Shown here: piece by piece, positions 23,060 to 34,715 of the stretch
Layout of the letters: every line of letters begins with the position of its first letter
How positions within the stretch are numbered: the first letter of the stretch is position 1
Assembly: GCA_014529385.2 (NCBI GenBank)
Contig: CM043963.1
Location: 104,206,912 to 104,264,911, forward strand
Reading direction: 5' to 3'
DNA from: Adiantum capillus-veneris
Lineage: Eukaryota > Streptophyta > Polypodiopsida > Polypodiales > Pteridaceae
Length of the DNA stretch: 58,000 bases
The notes under the pieces: generated by a model
Told to the model about the DNA's origin: nothing
Databases searched by the model: none
What the model saw: only the letters and a program-made list of their open reading frames with translations
Program-made: the position numbers and the translations under genes

Positions 23060-24660
23060 AGCTTGGCTGCTGCTTCATGTAACCGTCCCTCTCTGTCCCT
23101 GCAAAAGGTCCAGACTTCTCTATTATACCATGCAGGGTTTCTTTTTAATGGGCACCCGGCACCATTAATGCCCCTTCGAAATTCCAAAGAACTCATTAAT
23201 CTACACATATGTATGTGATCTGTGTGTGTATATATATAAGTGTGTGTGTGTGTGTATAATTTATTAGAATCATGCAGGGTGAAGTTGCACTTTAGTATTT
23301 TAAAAGAATAGAATGCAAAAGAAGTCAAGCCATGTGTTTTAAAACCAAAATAACATTTAAGATAAGTCTCCATCGTGGCATTGAAAACAATGAAAGTCTC
23401 CGGCCCTAACCCAACACAACACTAAGGTTTCTTTTAGAAAGCCAAAAAGCAACCCTGAAGTTTACACGTGATGAAACGACTTAAAGACTTGCTGATAGGG
23501 GGATTCCATGATACATGGGACTATAGGGACTTGTTAAATTGTTGTATTGTCTTTGCACACTAAATAGAGACTCTCCCATTGGCACTTCGGACTCCCTTTC
23601 GGGCAAATGGAGTAAATTAACTAGGTGAAAGTTCATTATGACGCTATGACCTACATAAAGTTATTGAGAGAAACTTAATAATAAGAGGCTTCTTTGTGAG
23701 AGAGGTATACAATACTCAATGCCCCCTTTAAAGAGAGAGGTACACAAATGTCAACATTCTCTCACAAGGATCTAAAAGAAATATTAGTTTAGAAAACGTA
23801 GCTTGTTGCCCTGTCACAAATCAACAGGCTTTATACAATGGTCCACAATTGCACTTAAAATGCAACCCCTTGCTAAGGTCTTATCTATCGTCAATCGCCA
23901 AGGTTCGCTTCTTTTTCACTCCTTGGATTAAGTTGGGCACCCAATTAGAGTGCCCAAGGGGCCTATCCCATCGCGCATCCACAAAGAGCTTAGAGTAAGG
24001 CAATTCAAAAATAGTAGGAATTTGGAAGCCTATTTGGAGTCGGCAACATCAATTGCCATCAAGGGCATACATAATATTTATGTTGTTTAAGGATCAAGCC
24101 CGTGCACAATCCTTCGTGTCGAGTGTCAATTTTTTGAAAGCTTTTCATTTGGAGCTTTCTCACATAGTTTAGGTCTTTCTAAGTTGCATGCAACCACAAG
24201 AGTGTTCACTTCGATGTTTCTAAGTTTTATCTATTTTAGCAAGTTTGATGCATGTACTCCAAACAACAACACTAGTGTATCAAAAAAAACTCCAACCCAA
24301 CCCAAACTTCTATGTATGTCATTCTTGTAGAGAAACCTACAAGGCTTCAGCAAAAAAAAACTACTATTTTTGCACATGTCAAAGTTAAATACCCAAAACA
24401 ATTTTTCACATGCTACAAGCACTACCATCAATTCAAATAAAGATTCCTCATAAGCATTAGTCTTTATGGTCCAAAATAGTACAAGGAAAAAAACATGCCA
24501 TCGAAGAGATTGTTTTACTGGGAAATGCCAAAATAAAGCCTCACAAAGTGTACGAATCACCCACCAAAATGTCAAAACAAATTGAGCAAACTACTAGGCA
24601 TTTATTTTTTCTCTGCTTCTTTGAAGGCGTAAACCATCGGGGTTGATTCAAAATGAAAGT
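23060..24660. other. Non-coding stretch
   Basis: Apart from a short TG/TA microsatellite at about 23221-23257, nothing is recognised. AT-rich, no supported ORF. Confidence 0.4.
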
Positions 24661-24670
24661 GAGATCTCTT

Positions 24671-27600
24671 TCACGTAGTGCTGGTTGATGTATAATCATA
24701 TGCTACTTTACCATCCAACCCAAGGATTTGTGTGTAGACAAAGTATAGGTGCTTACAAGCCAAGTAAGATTTTGTTGCTTTCTCCCGGCCTTGAAAATCA
24801 GGGCATGTACAGTAGGGCTCCATAGCCACATGCACATCATATACATCTTGCGTTAATATCTTGAACACAGCATGACAAACAGTCACCAAAATTATCTCTT
24901 GTACAAAACAAGCTTCCATACGTGCTCCTATTTCCATGCGTTTACTTGCCTCCTTAGAGACACCGGACCTCCATTTTTTGCTACGCTTGCCAGAGGTTCC
25001 CACTATTTCCCTTTCCTTGACAGCCTTTGGAGAAGGAGCTCTAATCACAAAACCTGCCCCTAGCAAACCAACATACTCCTCCTTTGATACACACAACTTG
25101 GCTTCAAGCACACCAAAGCACTTACGAGAGACATTTTGAGGCATTCTTCTTATTGCCCAATGACCCCTTGGCACAGCAATCTCAAAATCACCAATGATGT
25201 ATTCACTAATAGAAGGTATGGTGTCAACTATTATGTCATTATTTGCATGAATCTCCTCATCTGTGGAATCTGCATTCACATCAAATCTTTGTCCCTCTTG
25301 CTTCATGTCCATATCAAACAAAATCTTTCATGGTCGTTTGCGCTCTTTTCGTTGTCTAGAATCCATTACATAGCCAGGCTTATGAGAAGTTGTTTGTGCA
25401 AATCCTCTAGCCTTCTTTCTTTTCACAGTTTCCCTGTCTCCATGCAATTAAGGTTGCCCATAAAATGGTGTGCCTGCCACACTGCCCCTTGGAGAGCACG
25501 TGCCAACACAAGTGGGCTAAGAGTTTTTTCTTTATCTTTTGATCTCTCTAGATATGTTTGCATATCTGGACCAAGCCCTATGTATCTACCTATTAGATAG
25601 CCATGTTTCTTTGTGCATTGAATGAAAGCATTGATGCATGCATCATACCAAAAACAAAATTTGCTACCGCCTTCTCCTGCAAGCCAAAATGCATGAATGG
25701 TCTCTGACAAATTGGTACTAGGAATTTGAGCTTTTCCCCAAGGACTCATAGATATCTGCATTCCACCCAAAAAAAACTTTGAATTAGTGAAACAAAAAAA
25801 TAGAGAAGTTCATGGTGAGGCTCATGATTGTATCATACTTCATTGTGTAAGCTACCCCAGTGAGATATCCTTGTCTCCCACCACTTGAACCATTTCTCCA
25901 ATGACTTGATATTCTCACTTGCAACATTATCTTCCCACCATCTTCTAATTGCTTCTTCTTGCTTCATTGCCAAACCCATTGTCCTTGAATTGCGCCAAGT
26001 CTCACACATGTCTTTGTGGATACCAAACTTTTCTTTGGCTATATATTTTCTAGTATGTTTATGTAGACTTTGCTCCCAGTGGAAGAGACAGGACCTTTCC
26101 CTTCCAATCATGACGTTATTTGGCCCTTCATTGAAAACTGTACGCACGGCAGCCCAATTTGCTCCAGCCTCATCGGCCATAAATCCTGCAAAGTCTGCTG
26201 ATGGATAACTTTCGTGAGCCAACCCCTTCTTAAGAGATCTCCAAAATAGGACTTGTGTGTCTGTATCCTCCTCTTTGGTGTCACAAACCTCTTTAACCAT
26301 CAATCCCTTCAAACTAAAAAAATGACAAATCTTAGCTACAAAAAGTTTGCAAATGTGCAATAACAAAATGCTATAACACACCAAAAGACTACCTCAGATC
26401 ATAGATAGAGCATGACATAGTTGCCCATCCATCTATTTTGTGTGTGTGATCAAAATGTACCCAAGAAGCACTCAAATCTCTGACGCATGCGATTGACAAG
26501 GTCTATACCAGACCTGGACCTTTTGTTGACATCTTAAAGATGTAGCACTTATCATTTGGCCCACCTTACCCAGGGAAACGACTTCCATGAAAGTAAGAAA
26601 AGTGACATTTTTTCTTCAAAAGCATAATGTGGTCAAACCCATCCCCAACAATCAAGTGTTGTTGTCTTTTCTCAGTAGCTACCATTATCTTAAATTTGTC
26701 AAAAAACAAGCCATAAATCAAAATAACCTTATAGTACTGAAAAATCGAAATGTTAAACGTTTTACCTTTGATTTTGAACTAAAGGAATCATTTCTTCCAA
26801 TACATTTGAGAGCTCTGACTGCCCCATTTTTAGTTCATCTGAACCAACAATAGCATAAACCAATAATTGTCTGGCAACAATCATCTAAACTCTTCTTGGT
26901 CCACTGCTTCTATCCACCTTCAAGACACTTGCAACCATCTTCCGCATTTTCTCTATTGTGGCTCTTGACGTACCTGCTTGAACTTCATGTGAATGATGAC
27001 CTACGTGAATCATCATTCTTGTAAGCTTCGGATCTGAGGGTAAAATGTAGTACACTTTGCAAGAACAAGTACACACACAGAAAATAGTTTTTTTGCAATA
27101 ATGACAAGTGATACGTAGGTTTTCGTCTTCACATAGAAGCCCTTTGCTGACTTTCTTATCTAGGTAACCATGAAAGAAGGATACATTGAACTTGGTGTTG
27201 TTCAAATAATAGGGACAAAGAACTCTGTGACAAACTAATGACCCCAAGCAATAACAAAGCCTAACAGTACACTTTATGGACATGTTAGTTTTATGTGGCC
27301 TAGTCCAAAAATGACCATCAAATTTTTGCTCCATCCCTTCCATCCTTTTAAAACCTTCTTCAATGGGAGGTAGCTCAAAGGCATTGTCACCATCATAAAC
27401 CTGTGGATGCTCGGTCACCTGTTTGATTCTCTTGCTATTGTTTATCAGGTGTTGTAGTCTAAAACATGTTTTGCTACCTAAAATCCAAGGAATGATGGAG
27501 TTTTTTTGTAAAATCATGAACGTCATCACCATTGCACTCCAATCTTTGTTGTTTGTCAAATGGCTCAGTTTCCTCTTGCATTGATGGATTGTTTATCTCA

Positions 27601-27974
27601 AAACAATCTTCTTTTGCACATGGAAACTGACTGTTGATGCTTGTTATGCCTAGTTTAGCACCAAAATCACTCTTCTCACTATCTGTAATATAGAGCATAT
27701 CACTAGAATGTTCAATGAAATACTCAGAAGAGAGAGAAGATTCCAATAAAAAGTGCTCATTTCCGTCAATATCCTACTCCGAGGGGGTTTCCATATACAT
27801 TTTCTCCAACCTGATGTAAACTATTGCTTTCAAACATGTAAATTTGTAGTTTGGAGGAAGAAGACACTGTAGATAATATCTGTTGAGAAAGAGTTTGTTG
27901 TGTTGAAGCTCTACTTCCCTAGTGTGTGTCTTATTTCCAAGTGTCCAAGAGAGAGTTACTCTATCCATCTCCAT
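24671..27974 (-). mobile_element. Mutator-like (MULE) transposase, degenerate or intron-split
   Basis: Read on the minus strand, the protein starts at 27974. It hits an in-frame TAG at 27774-27776 and stays open to 27474, then shifts into 27559-26885, which has a Cys/His-rich segment (ITCHYCKKTIFCVCTCSC ... HVGHHSHE). The catalytic region follows: VHFDHTHKIDGWAT near 26450, FMADEAGANWAAV near 26170 and RSCLFHWEQSLHKHT near 26080, matching the D...D...C/H-x-H arrangement of MULE transposases. The C-terminal part (25770-24671) ends in a SWIM zinc finger, CTCPDF...ACKHLYFVY (CxC...CxH). Gaps at 26885-26384 and 25833-25770 contain plausible introns. At least one TAG, one TGA (near 25330) and several frame changes are present. 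No terminal inverted repeats were identified, so this is a coding remnant. Confidence 0.8.
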
Positions 27975-28209
27975 ACCAAGACAAAGGGAGCAGTTGGTTT
28001 TCTAAACCTAATGAAAAGTTCTTGCAAAAATATAAAACATAATTTTTGCACTTAGAGAGCAAAAATCAGTGAGACTACCAGATAATAAATGCGACGGTCG
28101 CTCATTGTTGCTTTATAATTAATGCTGACAGCTATAATTGTAATCTAATATCCTCTCCTAGTTCTTTTATAATTAAAGCAATCATAATTAGATATTCTAT
28201 CTTCATTCG

Positions 28210-31200
28210 TAACGATGTTGGACTTGTGGTGAAAGAGGTCACATGTCACGTGACTGTCCAAAGGGAAAAGCAAGTAGAAAGAGAGAACAAGGCAACTATG
28301 CATCTACTAGCAGAGATGCAGATGACAGCAAAAACGAGCGCATGTTTGTTATGCAGCATGTAATGAATACAATGACTGTAGAGAATTCCACCCAAGATGA
28401 TGTTTGGTATGTGGATTCAGGTGCCTCTAATCACATGACGTCTCGTGGAGAGTGGTTTAGAGATATGCGCAAACCAGATGTGTCAGGCTATGTGTAGATA
28501 GGAGATGACACAGCTCACCCCATTGCTCATGTAGGGGACATACCTCTAAATACGAAGAGTGGGAAATCAAAGTACTTAGCAGATGTACTTCATGTCCCAA
28601 ACATTACAAAGAATCTTGTTTCTGTTGGACAAATGGTTGAGCAGGGTTTGCAGGTTCGCTTCAATCCAAATGGCTGTTATGTAGAAGATTTCCAGAATGG
28701 CTGTAAGCTGATCACAGAGGGCAAATGTGTGGGTAGAATGTTTACGCTGAATGTAGACATGCCTGAGGTAAAAGCTGCATTATTTGCACAGGGCACAGGT
28801 GTTGTGGCTGATGTTGACATTTGGCACAAACGCATTGGCCATGTCAATGAGCAGAGATTGCGCAGCATGCAATCAAAACAGATTGTAAAAGGTTTGCCCA
28901 AATTCAAGGTGGATGGTATGCATAAAGTGTGTGCAGCATGCCAGTTTGGAAAACAGTCAAAGGGCTCATTTCCACATGAGCGCAATGTATGTAAAAAGCC
29001 ACTTGAGGTGGTGCACACAGATGTTTGGGGTCCAGCCGATACTGCAAGTATGCATGGTTGCAGGTATTATGTCTCTTTCATTGATGACCATACAAGGAAA
29101 GTATGGGTCTACTTCATGCGTAACAAAAGTGAAGTGTTTGGTCACTTTCAAGACTTCAAAGTCATGATTGAGAAGGAGACAGATATGCAAATCAAGACAT
29201 TGAGGTCAGATGGAGGGGGAGAGTACTTCTCCAATGATTTTTCAGATTTTCTGCGAATGCATGGTATACACAGGCAGTTTACATGCAGATATACTCCACA
29301 GCAGAATGGGGTCGCAGAAAGGAAAAACATGCACATTGCAGAGGTTGCACGTGCATTGATGAATGAGAAGAACATGCCTCGTCATTTCTGGGCTGAAGCT
29401 GTAAATACAGCTGTGTACATTATGAACAGGACACCTACAGCTGCAGTGCATGATGTAACACCTGAGGAAAAGTTTACAGGTACAAAGCCTGATTTGGCAC
29501 ACTTGAAAGTGTTTGGCTGCATAGCTTACGTGCATGTACCAGATGAGTTGCGTAAGAAATTGGATCCTAAAGCAGAGAAATGTATTCTTGTGGGATATTC
29601 CCTTGAACAAAAGGGGTACAGGTGCTACAATCCTACTACACGAGAATTACGAGTGAGCAGAGATGTAGTCTTTGATGAGATGAGCAGCTGGTACAGTAAT
29701 GCACATGGCACTATTGGGGCTGATGTAAAAGATGACGTGGTTGTACAAAATGTGAGGCCACAGTCACAGGTTTTGAGTGGACCACAAGAGTCCTCTTCTC
29801 GTGGCTCTGTTGAGAAACCATGGAATGGTAGACTACGTACGCAGGTTACTCCACCAACAGGTACAGGGAATGTATCACAAAAAGGAAAGGAAAAGGTTGA
29901 TGAACCTCCCTTTATGGCTGATGCATCATCAGGTTTTTCACATGTAGACATGGATTCAGATGGTTCTGAACAAAGTCTTGATGAGGAATTTGGAATTCCG
30001 GCTGTCAGGACACCTGGTGTAAGGAAAGTACAAGAAGATGCTAGAGGGCAAAGGAGTGACCCAGGACCGCGCAGATCTAATAGAGTCAGAAATCCAGTTC
30101 AGAAATTGACTTATGATGGGTATCTAGCGCATCACCAAGCCTACATGGCTAAGGTGATACAGGATGTGGAGCCCACATGTTTTGAGGATGCAGTTGGAAA
30201 TGTGCATTGGGATGATGCAATGAATGAAGAGATGGCTGCATTGGAAGCAAATGACACATGGGAGTTGGTGCCATTGCCAAGTGGCAAGAAAGCTATTGGC
30301 TATAAATGGGTGTATAAAACCAAGCATAAGGCTGATGGTAACATTGAGCGTCACAAGGCAAGGCTGGTCGCAAAGGGTTATGCACAAACGTATGGCATAG
30401 ACTATGAGGAGACCTTTGCTCCATTGGCAAAGATGACGACTGTGAGAGCTGTCATAGCAGTGGCTGCATCTAGAGGATGGATTATGCATCAAATGGATGT
30501 AAAGAATGCCTTCTTGAATGGTGAGTTGCAAGAGGAAGTGTATATGGATCAGCCACCTGGTTATGTCGATCCAGGTTACCCAGATTATGTATGCAGACTT
30601 CTCAAAGATTTGTATGGTTTGAAGTAGGGCTCTAGAGCATGGTATGACAGGATTGCCAAGTATCTTGTCAGTATTGGTTTTAGGAGAGCTCATGCTGATC
30701 ATTCACTCTATGTACGTGAGAGTGATGTGGGGATTGTGGTCATTACCATATATGTAGATGACCTTATTATTGTTGGTGACAATGCTATGGAGATTGACCA
30801 TGTGAAGGGTCTTCTCAAATAGGAGTTTGAAATGAAAGATTTAGGCGAGTTGCGCTACTTTCTTGGCATTGAGGTGATCAGGACTCCAGAGGGTGTATGG
30901 CTATCACAGAGACAGTATGCTTTGGACATGTTGTCAAAGTATGGTATGGCTGATTGTAAGCCAATTTCTATTCCCTTGGATGTGAATGCAAAGCTGAGTG
31001 CAGAGAAGGGTGATGTTGTTGAGGATGTCAACATGTACAGGAAGATTGTGGGTAGTCTAATCTACTTGACTATCACGAGGCCAGACTTGAGCTACACAGT
31101 AGGCTTGGAGAGTCAGTTCATGCAGCTTCCGAGGAAGCCACATTTGGATGGAGTACGATGCACACTTAGGTATGTGCAAGGTACTCTTGACTACGCATTG

Positions 31201-31737
31201 TTCTATGCAGCAGATGCACCATTAGCATTGTATGGGTATACAGATGCAGATTGGGCAGGTAGCATTGTTGATAGGAGATCTACGAGTGGCTTCATGTTCT
31301 CTTTTGGGAGTGCTGCTGTTACTTGGAGCAACAAAAAGCAGCCTACGGTTGCTTTATCGACCACAGAGGCCGAGTACAGAGGTGCAGCAGTTGCGGCGTG
31401 CGAGGTAGCTTGGCTACGCACATTACTTGAGGACTTGGGAGTGCAGGTGGACCAGCAGATTTTCATCCATTGTGACAACCTCAGCAGCATGCAATTGGCT
31501 AGGAACCCAGTGTTCCATGCCAGGACCAAACACATAGAGGTCCATTACCACTACGTTCGAGAGCGAGTGTTGGCGGGCGACATCGACTTGGTCTACGTCA
31601 GCATAGAGGAGCAGATAGCGGATATCTTTACCAAGGCCCTCGGAGCTGAGAAGCTTCGACGTTTCCGGACTATGCTTGGACTCTGCGACATGCAGAGCTC
31701 GAGGGGGAGTGTTGAGATGTCGAGCTCTACACCTTGA
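28210..31737 (+). mobile_element. Ty1/copia gag-pol, 5' truncated, three in-frame TAG codons
   Basis: One reading frame runs from 28216 to the TGA at 31735-31737, broken only by TAG at 28495, 30625 and 30820. Domains in order: zinc knuckle CWTCGERGHMSRDC (28216), protease DSGA (28414), integrase zinc site [10 protein letters not shown]...CAACQFGKQ, integrase core HTDVWGP / [10 protein letters not shown] / QNGVAERKN, reverse transcriptase [20 protein letters not shown] with catalytic YVDD (about 30751), and RNase H YTDADWAG...STTEAEY...ADIFTKAL. This order (integrase before RT) defines copia. The capsid part of gag and the 5' LTR are missing: sequence upstream of about 28210 is unrelated. No frameshift occurs in about 1,170 codons, so the copy is fairly young. 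Confidence 0.95.
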
Positions 31738-32031
31738 GCTGGCATCCACTACGGGTCTTGGCCGCTTACGGCATTTACTCATTGGCGTGTTAGGTGACCA
31801 ACACGGAGGATCTCTGCCAGTGATTCTACAGCTGGACTACACTTATAGTGCCAGCCTAGTACGCTTCTAGCGAGTTCACACTTAGTGACCGCATGTACAT
31901 ATGTGCTACTTTTCAGCTTTAGCACTTAGTCATTTTGTACTCTCTTTTCTGAAAAAAAGAAGAAGAAGCTTTCCATCTCTATGTGCTTTGTGCTTGTCTT
32001 GTGTAGCTCTCTTGCATCCTCATTCTTTACA
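31710..32031 (+). repeat. 3' LTR of the copia element
   Basis: A purine tract, CTCGAGGGGGAG, immediately precedes TGTTGAGATG at 31710, the expected polypurine tract and LTR start. The LTR ends with TTCTTTACA at 32031, after which gypsy integrase sequence begins. The pol stop codon lies 28 bp inside the LTR. No 5' partner is present in the window. Confidence 0.75.
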
Positions 32032-34715
32032 AAGAAGTCGATCCATCCATGCTTCTTGATCATCTTGTGCTGATTTGCCATGAAGTCGCATTGTTGGAAT
32101 GTTTAGCTCAATTGGCTGTAAAGCCTCTTGACCATGGACCAAGTGAAATGGTGTGAACTCCGTGGCTTCCCTATATGTGGTTTGATACGCCCACAAGGCA
32201 CCATCCAAGAAGTCATCCCACAACTTTGTCTTGTTTTTCACCATCTTTCTAATGATGCCTGCGATGACACCATTAGCTTTTTCTACCAAACCATTTGATT
32301 GGGGATAGTAGGGTGTACTGTGACGATGTAGAATGTGAAGTTCTTCACAGACTTCTGTACGCAATCCCTTTCTAAACCCTGGACCATTATCAGAACAATC
32401 TCCAAAGGTGTGCCAAATCTACAACATATGTGAGTGTAGACGAATTTGCTCACTGTCCTCTCATTTACCTTTGCCACACTTTGTGCTTCCACCCACCTAG
32501 TCATATAGTCTACAGACACTAGAATGTAGAGTTTACCATTTTTTGTCCTAGGCAGAGGACCCATAGCATCAATGCCCCACTTTTCAAAGGGTCCATTTGC
32601 AAGCACGATTTGCCTTGGACCATAAATCAATCTTCTATTCCCATTTACCTGACAATTGTGACAACTTTTACACCAATGTTGGACATCCACATGCAGACTT
32701 GGCCAAGCATACCCCGCAAGCAAAATCTTCTTCACAGTTAATTCTTGGGAAAAATGACCACCACATGCCTCTTCATGCAAACCTTTTAGAATGGCTGGAA
32801 TTTCCGCGATAGTTGGTACTCTTCTGCACACTTTATCCTTCCCTCTTTGATAGAGGGAGCCTTTTAGGAAGAGATACATGCTTTCCTTCTTCATGGGTCT
32901 CCTCTTCTGAGCTTTTGTGAAGTCTGGTGGAAACTCACCCTCCAAAATGTAGCCAATGATGGGAGCCAATGACTCCAATCCCTGGTACCTCGGTTGCTTC
33001 ACAGCAGCCGCCACCATGATGACCTGCACTTCTTTCTTTACACATGCAACGGCTTGTTGTGCAAGTAAATCAGCATCTTCATTTTGTTTCCTAGGAATAT
33101 GATATAATTGCACCTCCTCAAATTGATTAAATAACCTACGGATGGTATGAACTTTGGCCCTTAGTCTTTCATTTTTGCATGCCCAAATGCCTAAAATATG
33201 CTTCACAATGAGAAGTGCATCCCCTTTTACCATGAGACGTTGTATACCATGGCCAATGCATATTTTTAAACCATGAAGTAGTGTTTCATATTCTGCTTCA
33301 TTGTTGCTAGTTGAACTTGGTAGATTGAACTTCTCTTTCATGAACACCTCTCCACTTGGGTTGAGCAACACTGGCCCTCCCCCTGCTTTTCCTATGGCTC
33401 GACAAAAAGCTCCATCAAAGAACAAGGTAAAATCATTAGGAATACTTTTTGGTGGTGGCAATGGTAGGTTCTTTATTTCAGGCACCTTAATCTCCTTTTC
33501 ATGCACCCTATAAGTGAGAATCCCTGCCAATTCTGCACGCACACTATCTTCTACCTTGAAAGAGTATTGAAACTCTTGCAACTCCATAATCCACTTTGAG
33601 ATCCTAGTACTAAGATTCATTTGAGATGACACCCAAGGGAACAAATTCTCTGCGGTGAGAATTACAAAAGGTTTTGGGAGCAAGTAGGATCTAAACTTCC
33701 TTATCGCAAACATGAGAGAAAGCATCATGAGTTCTGCCTCCGTGTAGCCTCTCTCTAAAGCATTCATGACCCTACTAGCAAAGTAGATGGGCCGCATCCT
33801 AGTACTGTAGGGATCTTGTTGTAACAAAACTGCACCAATTGTTTCTTTCCGAGCACTAGAGCTAACAAAGAATGTGTACTCCCAACAAGGAGGCATGAGT
33901 GTTGGTAGCTCTGACAAAATGGCTTTAATGTTAAAAAAGTACTCTTCAAGCTCATCAGACCATGTAAATTCTACTTGTTGTGTCAACTTTTGCAAAGGGT
34001 GAACTAACTCCGAGGCTAAGTGAATGAAGCGTGACATATACTTCACCTTTTGAATGAATGAGATGACCTCCTTAAGACTCTTGGGTGATGGTAGCTCAAT
34101 AAGAGCCTTTCCCTTTGAAGGATCCACTTCAATGCCTTTGTAAGAAACTTTATGACCAAGCAAGATTACTTCATCTTCACCTATATGGCACTTGTCGGGG
34201 TTGAGTTGACCTCCCATGTTGTAGAGCTTCTTTAAACCTTCTTCTACCCTTTGTAGATGCAATGATTTTGAGCTATAAATACAGAAATCATCAATGAACA
34301 CCCTAATTGACTTTCCAAAGAATGCTTGAAACACCGTATTCATGAAACGTTGGAATGTTGCAGGAGCATTTGTCAGACCAAATGGCATTACTCTAAAAGC
34401 ATAACAACCCCAAGGAGTGATAAAGGTTGTTTTCAATTGATCCTCCAATGCAATCCCTATTTGAAAGTAACCTGAGTAACCATCACACACAGTGTACTTC
34501 TCATGACCAGCTACCTCATTTAGTATCTCATCCTGGAATGGGAGGGGGAAGTGATCTCTTTTTGTTGCCTCATTGAGGGGACGGTAATCCACACACACCC
34601 TCCACTTGCCATTTTTCTTAGGAGTGACAACAAGAGGAGAGACCCACTCTGAATTCTCCACCGGATAAATGAAACCTGCTGCTAGAAGCTTTCTTACCTT
34701 CTTGAGTAGAGCCTA
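32032..34715 (-). mobile_element. Tat-clade Ty3/gypsy pol (RT, two RNase H domains, integrase), copy 1
   Basis: In order on the minus strand: RT with KNGKWRVCVDYRPLN and catalytic FIDD (near 34290); a first RNase H whose acidic residues look lost (FFVSSSARKETIGAVL in place of TDAS...); a second, archaeal-type RNase H with all four acidic positions, LFFDGA (about 33410), NNEAEYE (about 33295), KGDALL (about 33220) and NEDADLL (about 33075); then the integrase HHCC region and core. Integrase is frameshifted near 32390 (EIV, then DNGPGF in another frame) and continues to 32032, where it meets the copia LTR. The in-frame TAG at 34713-34715 separates this part from gag-protease. Dual RNase H is diagnostic of the Tat lineage. 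The 3' end and 3' LTR are missing. Confidence 0.9.

Noticed and set aside
26587-26853. 88-residue plus-strand ORF
   Set aside because: Lies opposite the Mutator transposase region between its N-terminal and catalytic parts; no features of its own.
28677-31782. Minus-strand ORFs within the copia element
   Set aside because: Shadows of the single long plus-strand pol frame.
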